A stretch of DNA of 37,249 nucleotides from the NCBI GenBank assembly GCA_937974845.1, contig CALJVC010000109.1:1-37249 (forward strand), written 5' to 3'. Below the pieces are notes generated by a model. The model had not been told where the DNA came from and searched no databases. It saw nothing but the letters and a program-made list of their open reading frames with translations. The stretch comes from an uncultured Pseudogracilibacillus sp. (GTDB taxonomy: Bacteria > Bacillota > Bacilli > Bacillales > Amphibacillaceae). Made by a program: the position numbers and the translations under genes. Of the stretch, positions 21,978 to 30,430 are shown piece after piece; the stretch's first letter is position 1, and each line of letters starts with the position of its first letter.

Positions 21978-23041
21978 TGAGCTGGCAAGGTTTAATTAAG
22001 GAATATCAAGATTATTTACCGGTTACAGACGAGACCCCTAGTGTCACTTTACATGAGGGCAATACACCATTAATCCATTTCGCCCATCTATCGAAGGAAC
22101 TAGGGATTGAACTTTATGGAAAATACGAAGGAGCGAATCCCACCGGTTCTTTCAAGGACCGTGGCATGGTCATGGCTGTTGCTAAGGCGAAAGAAGAAGG
22201 GAGCAAATCGGTCATCTGTGCCTCAACAGGAAATACCTCTGCTTCCGCTGCAGCCTATGCAACGAAGGCCGGACTTAAGTCGATCGTCGTCATTCCCGAA
22301 GGAAAAGTAGCCGAAGGGAAATTAGCCCAGGCGGTCATGTATGGCGCGGAGATCGTCCAAATCGAAGGTAACTTTGACGACGCCTTAAAAATGGTTCAGC
22401 AAATTAGTCAAGACTATCCCGTTACCCTCGTAAACTCGGTCAACCCTTACCGAATCGAAGGACAGAAGACTGCCTCCTTTGAAATTGTCGACCAATTAGG
22501 AGGAAAAGCGCCAGATATCTTAGCTATTCCCGTCGGTAATGCAGGAAATATTACAGCCTACTGGAAAGGTTTTAAAGAATACGACGCTAAACATCAGAGC
22601 GGATTGCCTAAAATCTTTGGTTTTGAAGCCGAAGGGGCAGCTGCTATTACGAAGAAAGAAGTAATCGAACAACCGGAAACGGTAGCTACGGCTATCCGCA
22701 TCGGTAATCCTGCCAGTTGGAAACAGGCTGAGCAGGCCCGGGACGAATCTGGGGGGCTCATTACTTCCGTTTCGGATACAGAAATTCTCCATGCTTACGA
22801 GACCTTGCCTAACAAAGAAGGAATCTTTGCCGAGCCGGGATCCTGCGCTTCCATCGCTGGTGTTTTCCAACAAGTGAAAGCAGGAAAAATTCCCCAAGGT
22901 AGCACGGTCGTTGCTGTTTTAACAGGTAATGGTTTAAAAGATACGCAGACAGCTACAGAGGTCATGGATATGGACCTTATTTCCTTACCGAACGATGAAG
23001 CAACCGTGACGGATTATATCAAATCTACGGTAGGCAAGTAA
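21977..23041 (+). CDS. thrC: Threonine synthase
   Basis: 354 aa PLP enzyme converting O-phosphohomoserine to threonine. The PLP Lys is in NPTGSFKDRGM; STGNTSASAAAYA binds the cofactor phosphate region; IPVGNAGNITAYW is the glycine-rich loop. Length and motifs fit the short bacterial class. The ATG shares one base with the hom stop (TAATG), and thrB follows one base after its stop, so the three are tightly coupled. Confidence 0.95.
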   Translation: MSWQGLIKEYQDYLPVTDETPSVTLHEGNTPLIHFAHLSKELGIELYGKYEGANPTGSFKDRGMVMAVAKAKEEGSKSVICASTGNTSASAAAYATKAGLKSIVVIPEGKVAEGKLAQAVMYGAEIVQIEGNFDDALKMVQQISQDYPVTLVNSVNPYRIEGQKTASFEIVDQLGGKAPDILAIPVGNAGNITAYWKGFKEYDAKHQSGLPKIFGFEAEGAAAITKKEVIEQPETVATAIRIGNPASWKQAEQARDESGGLITSVSDTEILHAYETLPNKEGIFAEPGSCASIAGVFQQVKAGKIPQGSTVVAVLTGNGLKDTQTATEVMDMDLISLPNDEATVTDYIKSTVGK

Positions 23042-23042
23042 C

Positions 23043-23933
23043 ATGTTCAAAATTACGGTACCTGCAAGTTCTGCGAATGTCGGACCAGGTTTCGATTCTG
23101 CTGGTATTGCCCTTAGCCGTTACTTAACGCTTACTGTACAAAAAAGCAAGGAGTGGCAATTCGAGCATGTAACAGAACTGGTTCCGACGGTAGATCAATA
23201 CACGAACCATTACATATATAAAACCGCAACACAAGTGGCTACGTGGTACGATTGTGAGCTTCCACCCTGCCACGTTACTATGGATTCTGACATTCCCTTA
23301 GCCCGGGGATTAGGTAGCAGTGCCTCGGCTATTATCGCAAGTATCGAACTTACAAACCAACTGTGCCAACTTGATTTAACCGAGAAAGAGAAGCTTGATA
23401 TAGCGGTGAGAATCGAAGGACATCCGGACAATGTGGCTGCCGCCTTATTAGGGTCCTTTGTTATTTCCGTCACAATGGGAGAGGAGACAAAGTATAAAAA
23501 ACTGCCGGGTCTCGATATGGATCTCGTTCTATACATTCCTTCTTTCGAGTTAAAAACGGAGGATTCCCGCAAGGTACTGCCGGATAAGTTTAAAATGAAA
23601 GATGCCGCTACAGCTAGCGCTATCAGTAACCTTATGGTCTCGTCGTTATTAACTGGGGACTATGAACTGGCAGGGCAAATGATGGAGAGCGACCTTTTCC
23701 ATGAAAGTTATCGAGCAAAATTAATTCCAAACTATTATGATTTACGTACTAAAGCTCGGGAGTTCGGTGCCTTCGGAACGGTGATTAGCGGAGCTGGACC
23801 AACGATGATTTCCTTCGTCCCTAGCGGTATGGGGGAGGAAATTTCCTACCATATGAAGAAGCTTTTCCCGGACTACGATATCGCTCCAGCACAAATCGAT
23901 GAGCGTGGATTAAGAGTAGAGAAGATCGGTTAA
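23043..23933 (+). CDS. thrB: Homoserine kinase
   Basis: 296 aa GHMP kinase. It phosphorylates homoserine to O-phosphohomoserine, the substrate of ThrC. Motifs in order: N-terminal VPASSANVGPGFDSAGIALS, the ATP loop PLARGLGSSASAIIA, EGHPDNVAAALLGSF, and the C-terminal FGTVISGAGPTMISF. It is the last gene of the operon; a strong terminator follows after about 20 bp. Confidence 0.95.
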   Translation: MFKITVPASSANVGPGFDSAGIALSRYLTLTVQKSKEWQFEHVTELVPTVDQYTNHYIYKTATQVATWYDCELPPCHVTMDSDIPLARGLGSSASAIIASIELTNQLCQLDLTEKEKLDIAVRIEGHPDNVAAALLGSFVISVTMGEETKYKKLPGLDMDLVLYIPSFELKTEDSRKVLPDKFKMKDAATASAISNLMVSSLLTGDYELAGQMMESDLFHESYRAKLIPNYYDLRTKAREFGAFGTVISGAGPTMISFVPSGMGEEISYHMKKLFPDYDIAPAQIDERGLRVEKIG

Positions 23934-23951
23934 ATATTTTACCTTATACAA

Positions 23952-23990
23952 AAAAGGACTAGCAAGCTGAGGCTCGCTAGTCCTTTCTTT
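23952..23990. terminator. Terminator between thrB and the ABC transporter operon
   Basis: AAAGGACTAGC (23953-23963) pairs with GCTAGTCCTTT (about 23976-23986), with AGC/GCT inside, then CTTTATTATTTT. A-rich sequence on the 5' side lets it serve the convergent minus-strand operon as well. Confidence 0.85.
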
Positions 23991-24009
23991 ATTATTTTAT
24001 TAACGAATC

Positions 24010-24804
24010 TTATCCCAAGACTGCCTGGTCGCTTACTAACTGACGACCTCGAATTCTTTGGAATTCTTCTAATAGCTGAGGAATCGTAAGTTTTTCTTTT
24101 TCTTCTCCTTCGACATCCAAAATAATTTGACCCGCATCCATCATGATGAGTCGGTTTCCCATATCTAAAGCCTGTTGCATATTGTGGGTTACCATCAAGG
24201 TGGTTAGCTGAAACTTTTCTACAATTTCTGTCGTCAATTCGGTAATACGTTCGGCCCGGGCCGGGTCTAAGGCTGCCGTATGCTCATCTAATAGCAAAAT
24301 ATCCGGTTCTGTAAAAGTCGCCATTAGTAGAGATAAAGCCTGCCTTTCTCCACCGGATAGGAGGCCTACCTTCGCATTGAGACGATCTTCTAAACCTAGG
24401 TTCAAACTTCGTAAATGTTCACGGAACATTTCCCGACGTTGGCGATTAACGCCTAACCGTAAGCTTCGCTTCTTATTTCTTCCATAGGCGATGGCTAAGT
24501 TTTCCTCAATTGTCATCGATGGTGCGGTCCCTGCCATCGGATCTTGGAAAACCCTCCCGATCATTTTAGACCGTTTGTATTCCGGTAAAGCACTAACCTC
24601 CTTGCCATTAATATAAATATAACCGATGTCAGAAGGTAGGTAGCCCGATATGACATTCATTAAGGTCGACTTTCCTGCGCCGTTACCGCCGATTACAGTA
24701 ACAAACTCTCCTTTTTTCAAGTGGAGGTTAATATCTTTAAGGGCCTTCTTTTCATCTAACGTCCCTTCATTAAAGGTGACCGAAATGTGTTGTAAATTAA
24801 GCAT
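24010..24804 (-). CDS. ABC transporter ATPase of a TrpX-type uptake system
   Basis: 264 aa. Walker A GGNGAGKSTLM, Q-loop RVFQDPMAGTAPSMTIEENLAIAYGR, signature LLSGGERQALSLLMA, Walker B DILLLDEHTAALDP and switch His VTHNMQ are all present. I chose the ATG at 24804, which overlaps the permease stop by 8 bases and has GGGGGAAA upstream. A TTG seven codons earlier is possible. It powers the permease encoded immediately upstream. This family (COG1101-like) normally travels with the COG2984 and COG4120 partners seen here. Confidence 0.88.
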   Translation of the reverse strand: MLNLQHISVTFNEGTLDEKKALKDINLHLKKGEFVTVIGGNGAGKSTLMNVISGYLPSDIGYIYINGKEVSALPEYKRSKMIGRVFQDPMAGTAPSMTIEENLAIAYGRNKKRSLRLGVNRQRREMFREHLRSLNLGLEDRLNAKVGLLSGGERQALSLLMATFTEPDILLLDEHTAALDPARAERITELTTEIVEKFQLTTLMVTHNMQQALDMGNRLIMMDAGQIILDVEGEEKEKLTIPQLLEEFQRIRGRQLVSDQAVLG

Positions 24805-25783
24805 TATGCATTTCCCCCGCTTCAAGTTGTGCCTGCTTTTGTTTTCGTCTTTTTTTCTCTCGTTGGGCCTGGATGATTTGAGGCGTAATTAAAGCGATGA
24901 TTACTAACACAGCGGTAATTAATTTCATATCCCCGGTCTCTAGGAATTTTGATCGCAGAGCCATCGTTACGACGAAACGATAAATAATCGCACCGAGGAC
25001 TACGGCTAAGGTAGCTCGAGCAATCGTCTTCGCACCAAACAAAGCTTCACCGATAATTACCGAAGCTAAACCTATAATAATCATCCCAATTCCCATACCG
25101 ACATCTGCAAAACCGGAGCTTTGGGCAATGATTGCCCCGGCAAGGGCTACAAGACCATTAGATAGACCAATCCCTACGATAATTAAATTATCCGTATTTG
25201 CTGAAAAGCTCCGAATCATCCGTTGGTTATCCCCGGTAGCACGAAGGGCTAAGCCGTATTCGGTCTTTAGATAGTAATCGATAAGCAGTTTGATGATAAT
25301 GATGACGACCAACATAAAAAACAACATACCCCAAGTTGCCGGTACCCGATCGATTCCAACGGCTTGTAAAAAACCATTGATTACTTGGTCAAGGCCAGTC
25401 TTATTCCATAGATTTGTAATTTGCGTTTGTAAGGTTGTCTCCTGTAATAAGGAGATTTGGGAACTTCCCATAATTCGTAAATTAATAGAATAAAGGGCAA
25501 TCATCATCAAAATCCCAGATAATAGGGGATTGATTTTTCCTTTTGTATGTAAAAGTCCCGTACATACTCCAGCTAGGAAGCCAGCTAAGGCACCGAGCAA
25601 GGTAGCAACAAGGGGCGAAACCCCGTTCATGATCGATACGGCGGCAACCGCTCCACCAGTAACAAAACTACCATCGACGGTTAAGTCTGGAAAATCTAAA
25701 ATGCGAAAGGATAAATAGACTCCTAAGGCCATGATTGCGTACATTAGGCCAGATTCAACTGCTCCAAATAATGATAGAAACAT
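24797..25783 (-). CDS. ABC transporter permease of a TrpX-type uptake system
   Basis: 328 aa, about eight to nine hydrophobic segments in the LivH/LivM-like (BPD_transp_2) style. It starts with GLMYAIMALGVYLSFRILDFPDLTVDGSFVTGGAV and ends with a basic Lys/Arg/Gln-rich tail. The segment TVDGSFVTGGAVAA is typical of the family paired with COG2984 binding proteins. The ATG at 25783 has GGAGG eight bases upstream. It lies between the binding-protein gene (92 bp away, with a hairpin in the gap) and the ATPase gene (overlapping). Confidence 0.88.
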   Translation of the reverse strand: MFLSLFGAVESGLMYAIMALGVYLSFRILDFPDLTVDGSFVTGGAVAAVSIMNGVSPLVATLLGALAGFLAGVCTGLLHTKGKINPLLSGILMMIALYSINLRIMGSSQISLLQETTLQTQITNLWNKTGLDQVINGFLQAVGIDRVPATWGMLFFMLVVIIIIKLLIDYYLKTEYGLALRATGDNQRMIRSFSANTDNLIIVGIGLSNGLVALAGAIIAQSSGFADVGMGIGMIIIGLASVIIGEALFGAKTIARATLAVVLGAIIYRFVVTMALRSKFLETGDMKLITAVLVIIALITPQIIQAQREKKRRKQKQAQLEAGEMHNA

Positions 25784-25816
25784 GGATATCCTCCGTTCTT
25801 ACTGCCATTAAAGTAA

Positions 25817-25848
25817 AGCGGAAGCAGGCTAAAACACCTGCTCCCGTT
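25817..25848 (-). terminator. Intra-operon hairpin between binding protein and permease genes
   Basis: AGCGGAAGCAGG (25817-25828) pairs with CCTGCTCCCGTT (25837-25848) with one mismatch. On the minus strand it is followed by TACTTTAATGG, a poor T-run. Such hairpins often stabilise the upstream mRNA or cut transcription partly, so that the binding protein is made in excess. Confidence 0.5.
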
Positions 25849-25875
25849 TGCTAACTTGGGAAACGACTTTACTCA

Positions 25876-26889
25876 TTAATCTTCTGATTCATCGAGAAAC
25901 TCTGCGATATCGTCCCACTCATCGTTCCATTCGACACCTTGAAGTTCTGCGGCTTCTTTATTAATAATAAGTTGCATGGATGGTGGATATTCAACTTTAA
26001 TATCCGATGGTTGCTTCTCCCCAGTTAAAATATCCACTGCCATTTCACCCGCCCGGTAGCCGATAGTATAGTAATCTATTCCAAACGTAGCAAAACCACC
26101 TTTAGCTAAAGAGTCCGGTTCACCTACAAAAAGTGGTATTTGCTGCTCATTTGCTACTCCTATTACACTATCGAGGGCGGACACAACCGTATTATCCGTA
26201 AAAATAAAAAATCCATCCACATCACCCGCTAAAGTCATTGCAGCTTGCTGTACCTCAGATGAGTTCGATACAGTCCGTTCGTGAATTGTTAAACTAGTAT
26301 CCTCTGCTACTTCTAAAATCGCTTCGATTTGCGCAACGGAGTTCGCCTCACCTGCATTGTAAATAATCCCGATGTCCGAACCTTCAAAGTACTGATCAAT
26401 GAACTCAATCATTTTAACGATACTTTCTGGATGTAAGTCAAGAACACCGGTAATATTTTCACCAGGCTCGTCCATAGATGGAACTAAACCTGCAGATACT
26501 GCATCCGTTACGGAAGTAAAGACAATTGGAATATCCTTCGTAGCATTCAACGCACCCTCAGCACTCGGTGTAGAGTTTGCAAAGATAAGGTCGACATTAT
26601 CGGCTACAAAGTTGTCGGCAATCGTCTTAACGTTATTTTGATCCGCCTGGGCATTTTGATAATCAAATTCAACATCTAGCCCCGCTTCTTCAATAGCCGC
26701 CTGAAACCCTTCATACGCCCGATCTAGCGAAGGGTGTTCTACAATTTGGGTGGCTCCAATTACGAAACGTTCTTCACCCGTATTTTGATCTGTATCATCC
26801 TTTGTCGCATCATCGGCACTATCGCCACAGGCAACTAATGCGAATAGTGCCATAATTGCGACAATAAAAAAGGATAAGCGCTTTTTCAT
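25876..26889 (-). CDS. Substrate-binding lipoprotein of a TrpX-type ABC transporter
   Basis: 337 aa. A lipoprotein signal runs MKKRLSFFIVAIMALFALVAC with the lipid-accepting Cys at 21, followed by an acidic linker (residues 22-40). The mature part is a two-lobe periplasmic-binding fold of the PF04392 type: FVIGATQIVEHPSLDRAYEGF, then DLIFANSTPSAEGAL, PIVFTSVTDAVSAGLVPS and GVLDLHPESI. Family members are linked to tryptophan or other aromatic amino acid uptake, but the ligand is not proven and I find no tryptophan T-box upstream. The ATG at 26889 has AGGAGG nine bases upstream. It is the first gene of the operon. Confidence 0.88.
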   Translation of the reverse strand: MKKRLSFFIVAIMALFALVACGDSADDATKDDTDQNTGEERFVIGATQIVEHPSLDRAYEGFQAAIEEAGLDVEFDYQNAQADQNNVKTIADNFVADNVDLIFANSTPSAEGALNATKDIPIVFTSVTDAVSAGLVPSMDEPGENITGVLDLHPESIVKMIEFIDQYFEGSDIGIIYNAGEANSVAQIEAILEVAEDTSLTIHERTVSNSSEVQQAAMTLAGDVDGFFIFTDNTVVSALDSVIGVANEQQIPLFVGEPDSLAKGGFATFGIDYYTIGYRAGEMAVDILTGEKQPSDIKVEYPPSMQLIINKEAAELQGVEWNDEWDDIAEFLDESED

Positions 26890-26922
26890 TCATCAATTCC
26901 TCCTAAATTAAATTGTTATTAT

Positions 26923-26951
26923 ATTATAGCTAGATACTAATACGCTTTCAA
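26923..26951 (-). promoter_or_regulatory. Promoter of the ABC transporter operon
   Basis: On the minus strand, TTGAAA (26951-26946) and a perfect TATAAT (26928-26923) are 17 bp apart, about 35 bp before the ATG. Confidence 0.65.
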
Positions 26952-26995
26952 GTTTTAGCACGTTAAAGGGAAAAAATACTAGTAATCTTTTCTAT

Positions 26996-27031
26996 AAAAA
27001 AATCCCTACCCTGATGTTTATAGGGTAGGGA
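26996..27031 (-). terminator. Terminator of the KamA-family gene
   Basis: TCCCTACCCT (27003-27012) pairs with AGGGTAGGGA (27022-27031). On the minus strand it is followed by seven T. A second small hairpin, TTTCTGA/TCAGAAA (27042-27059), lies between it and the stop codon. Confidence 0.9.
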
Positions 27032-27083
27032 GGGTGAAATATTTCTGAACATTCAGAAAACTATTTGCAATAAAACTTTCAAA

Positions 27084-28271
27084 CTATTGATTTACTGGGT
27101 TACGTCTACGACGACGCGGTTGAGGCATGTCGCTCATCTCATTGACTGAGACAACCTCTTCGATCTTCTTCTTCGGCTTTTCCCAATATTGCTCATTGCC
27201 CGGTAGGTCGTCAAACCAAGCTGCGTCTTTCGGGCAGTCAAGTACCATGAACTTCCCGTAATTTCCGTCGCGGGACTGGTGGAACTTCAGGTAAGCCTTT
27301 CCATTTTCAATAGCTAAAATTTCTATCTTTCCAGCAGTATGGCTCATGGAAAGGCGTACCCGTTTACCTAAACCAGAAGTCTTCGCCTTTGCTTCTTCTA
27401 CAAGATTGTATGCTTCTTCTAAAGTTAAAACGAAGGAATCATTTCCACGAACAGGACGGTTAATAAAGAAGTAATAAGGTGTCACGCCAGCCCAGGACAA
27501 TTTATCTAGCAATTCCGCTAAAACGTCCGCATCATCATTAATCCCTTTTAAGACGGGAGTTTGGTTCACGACAATAGCACCTGCATCGTGCAAGGCCTGG
27601 AAAGCTTTATAGGTATGTTCAGTAATCTCTCTTGGATGATTGATATGGGCCATGATATAAATTCGTTTTTCTGGGGTAGAATGTTTACGAATAACATCGA
27701 GTAACTCTTCATCTTCGTAAATTCTCATCGGGTTAAAGGCAGGTAGTTTAGAGCCTACGCGAATAATCTTCACATGGTCGATTTCCCTTAATTGGGTAAA
27801 GATTGCATCTAAACGTCGGGCAGCTAAAATAAGTGGATCTCCTCCGGTTAAGAGTACGTTGTTAATTTCCGGATGTTGTTTAATATATTCGATACCTGGT
27901 TGAACGTCGATGGTCGCTTCCTTGACATCATTTCTAAAGAGTCTCTTTCGGAAACAGTAGCGACAGTAGGCACCGCAGACTTCCGATACAATTAAAAGGG
28001 CTGTCGTTTCATACTTATGCTGACAGCCAGGAACGACATAGTTCGTATCTTCGTCTGAAGCGTCCCAGCGTCCATAATCATTGAGCTCCTCTTCATTTGG
28101 AATCACTAGTTTACGAATCGGGTCTTCCGGGTCATCCCAATCAATTAAGTTCAAATAATAATCATTTACACGGAAGACAAACTTTTCTGTAATTTGTTTT
28201 AGTTTCTCCCTCTCTTCCTTTGGAATTTGTTCGATGCGATCAATGTCCGTAATATATTTAGGCATTGCCAT
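27084..28271 (-). CDS. KamA-family radical SAM aminomutase, substrate uncertain
   Basis: 395 aa, shorter than typical lysine 2,3-aminomutase (about 415-470). The [4Fe-4S] cysteines C99, C103 and C106 are in CGAYCRYCFRKR, and the SAM-binding GGDPL is at 143-147. The PLP lysine is probably K315 (SHTAGKIE). The two aspartates that hold the lysine side chain in lysine 2,3-aminomutase (D293 and D330 in Clostridium numbering) fall in segments reading FFINRPVRGND and RLSMSHTAGK here, and neither is an Asp by my alignment. The enzyme may therefore act on another amino acid such as glutamate. The C-terminus is Arg-rich (PRRRRRN). The ATG at 28271 has AAAGGAGGAG upstream. It is monocistronic. Confidence 0.8.
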   Translation of the reverse strand: MAMPKYITDIDRIEQIPKEEREKLKQITEKFVFRVNDYYLNLIDWDDPEDPIRKLVIPNEEELNDYGRWDASDEDTNYVVPGCQHKYETTALLIVSEVCGAYCRYCFRKRLFRNDVKEATIDVQPGIEYIKQHPEINNVLLTGGDPLILAARRLDAIFTQLREIDHVKIIRVGSKLPAFNPMRIYEDEELLDVIRKHSTPEKRIYIMAHINHPREITEHTYKAFQALHDAGAIVVNQTPVLKGINDDADVLAELLDKLSWAGVTPYYFFINRPVRGNDSFVLTLEEAYNLVEEAKAKTSGLGKRVRLSMSHTAGKIEILAIENGKAYLKFHQSRDGNYGKFMVLDCPKDAAWFDDLPGNEQYWEKPKKKIEEVVSVNEMSDMPQPRRRRRNPVNQ

Positions 28272-28415
28272 TTTACTACTCTCCTCCTTTTACTAGTAAA
28301 TGGAATATCGCTCCTATAACTTAAAAATAAACATAGAATACAAGATTGTCAAATTGACTCGGATAATTTTCATATTTTTTTAATATATCATCCTTTTTTT
28401 ATGAAAAAAGAAAAG

Positions 28416-28451
28416 AAACCTTCATCAACCGTAAAAAGTTGACAAAGGTTT
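28416..28451 (-). terminator. Terminator of the globin-coupled transducer gene
   Basis: AACCTT (28417-28422) pairs with AAGGTT (28445-28450) and CAAC with GTTG inside, separated by small bulges. On the minus strand it is followed by TCTTTTCTTTTTT. Confidence 0.7.
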
Positions 28452-28464
28452 TTTCATCCTAAAC

Positions 28465-30186
28465 TTAAATTAATTTTTCAAGTTCTTCTAATAATTGGAC
28501 GACTTCCCTAGAATTCGTTTCTAATTCTTCTAAAGCTCTTTGGGCTTCGTCGTAATTTTCTTGATGGTAAGATTGTACCGCTAAGACAGCTAAATTATGC
28601 ACTCTAGAATGTGGCTTCTCTAATTGCTTAAACTGACTTAAGCGGGTAATGCGCTCGGGTAGATCGCTATAATACCATTTTCCTAAACGACAGTTATGTT
28701 CCGATGTCACTTCATCAAGTGCTACTTCCTCAAAACCTAGTAACATGTTGTAAATTCGCCACTTCCATAGCAAATGATCCGTAATAGCCATTTTAATAAT
28801 ATCTTTTGCATCGGAGACAATCTGTGTATCTAGTAAACTAATACGATAATCGTTCATTTCCTGACTTAGTTCATAAATAATACGGGCCGTCTCTTTTGAT
28901 AGACTTTGTACACTTTCACTTAAGTCATACATCCGTTCATTTCGTTCGCTAATATCTTCAATCGTCGACGCCTGCTCTTCGCTCATGCCAGCGATTTGGG
29001 AAGTTTCATCGTTAATGCGTTGCATCGTATCGATAATTTTCTTCAATTCCTTTTCGGCATGGCGGGAAGCTTCGACACTTTCTTTAACGCTCTCGCCGGT
29101 TTCTACGGTTCGCTCGGTTACTTGATTGGAAACTGACAATAAGGTTTCCATATTTTTAATAATACGATCGACCTGGCTCTTTGTATTTTCAGATAGTTTG
29201 CGCACCTCTTGGGCAACGACGGCAAAACCTTGACCCGCATCACCAGCTCTAGCCGCTTCAATGCTCGCGTTAAGAGCTAGGAGATTTGTCTGTTCGGCAA
29301 TCTCTTCGATAATATTAATAATTTTATAGGTCTGGTCTACCTCTTTATTTAAGCGGTCGATATCTTCCCGTACGACATCATAAACTGTACCGACTTCCTC
29401 GATATGGTGGAGGGCACGGTTGATAATTTCTTCACCCTTTTGGGCTACAGCTACCGCAGAATGAGTTTCCTCAGCCACTTTAATCGTATGATGCGATACA
29501 TCTTGAATCGACGTACTCATCTCCTCGGTCGCAGCGGAAATCGTATGGGCTTCCTTCATTTGTTCATCCATCGTTTCGATAAGGGACTGGGACACATCAA
29601 GCTCTGTCACGCCGTTAATGATTCCTGAAATGCGGTGAAGGAAAGTACGGAAGGTCGATTCTGTATACGTATTTAAAATCAACTGCTGATCAAAAGCCCC
29701 GAGCTTCTGAATAGCATTGATATATGTAATCATCGTATTCGGCTTTCGATGCAAGTTTTGCATAATAATTGTCATAAAGCTCTGCATTAAAAATTGGTGA
29801 GCCATTATAAAATAATCGGAAGAAAGGCAAATTCTACTATGAACCATGCCTACCTTAACCCGAGATTCGATATATTCCTCGTCTATTTCACCTTGAAAAA
29901 ACTGTTCGATATAGTTTTTCATCGTAAATTTTAATCGTTCTATCGTTGAATGCTCATCTACAATCTCTTTTAAATGGTCGTTCTCTAAAATATTTGCATA
30001 AAACAGTTCCACAATCGCTTCGTTTTCCGGTAGAATGTAAGCTCCCGCTTCCTTAATATGAGCTAACGTTTCTTGCTCCATATTCAAAAAGTTAAATTGC
30101 TCAGTCATCGTTTCATCTACGCGAAGATTCGTTCCATCTAAAAGACTCATGTAGTTTTTCCAATTACGTACTTTTCGGTTAAACAC
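28465..30186 (-). CDS. Globin-coupled chemoreceptor (HemAT-like) with C-terminal CZB domain
   Basis: 573 aa, soluble. Residues about 30-190 form a sensor globin: proximal haem ligand H116 (GMVHSRICLSSDYF), and Y63, which is 53 residues earlier, the same separation as Y70 and H123 of B. subtilis HemAT as I recall. An MCP signalling domain follows with the tip EIAEQTNLLALNASIEAARAGDAGQGFAVVAQEVRKLSE. The last 120 residues carry a CZB-type zinc site: His in ITDHLLWKW, His/Cys in EHNCRLGKWYY and His in KPHSRVHNLA. I chose GTG at 30186 because GGGGGGAG lies eight bases upstream; a GTG at 30252 would add 22 residues with no site. It likely senses O2 through haem and a second cue (zinc or oxidant) through CZB. 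Confidence 0.88.
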   Translation of the reverse strand: MFNRKVRNWKNYMSLLDGTNLRVDETMTEQFNFLNMEQETLAHIKEAGAYILPENEAIVELFYANILENDHLKEIVDEHSTIERLKFTMKNYIEQFFQGEIDEEYIESRVKVGMVHSRICLSSDYFIMAHQFLMQSFMTIIMQNLHRKPNTMITYINAIQKLGAFDQQLILNTYTESTFRTFLHRISGIINGVTELDVSQSLIETMDEQMKEAHTISAATEEMSTSIQDVSHHTIKVAEETHSAVAVAQKGEEIINRALHHIEEVGTVYDVVREDIDRLNKEVDQTYKIINIIEEIAEQTNLLALNASIEAARAGDAGQGFAVVAQEVRKLSENTKSQVDRIIKNMETLLSVSNQVTERTVETGESVKESVEASRHAEKELKKIIDTMQRINDETSQIAGMSEEQASTIEDISERNERMYDLSESVQSLSKETARIIYELSQEMNDYRISLLDTQIVSDAKDIIKMAITDHLLWKWRIYNMLLGFEEVALDEVTSEHNCRLGKWYYSDLPERITRLSQFKQLEKPHSRVHNLAVLAVQSYHQENYDEAQRALEELETNSREVVQLLEELEKLI

Positions 30187-30430
30187 GTTCTTCTCTCCCC
30201 CCAAAAAAAGTCGTACGATGTAATTATAAGCTATTTCTACTATAATTTTCACTATTTTGTACCAAAAGTTTAAAAAATGTTAAAAGTTTACTTGCTTAAG
30301 AGGGGGACAAAGGTATATAAAAAAGGCTGAAAAAGCGCTCAATCAGAGGGTAAAAAGGCCTCAAATATAGGAATTGTCAATATTGTATACATCGAGGACT
30401 GTGCTTTCGGCGCTGAAGCTTTAGAACTAT

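Noticed and set aside
26890..27083. Possible T-box or amino acid riboswitch before the ABC transporter operon
   Set aside because: The promoter lies only about 35 bp from the start codon and no GGGUGGNACC-like block is present; the hairpin here is the KamA-gene terminator.
30253..30430. Possible decayed LuxR helix-turn-helix after the receiver-only regulator, or a riboswitch before the globin receptor
   Set aside because: Frames after the stop codon show no helix-turn-helix residues, and I could not match the sequence to c-di-GMP or other riboswitch motifs. Only a weak hairpin before a T7 run (minus strand, near 30325) is visible.
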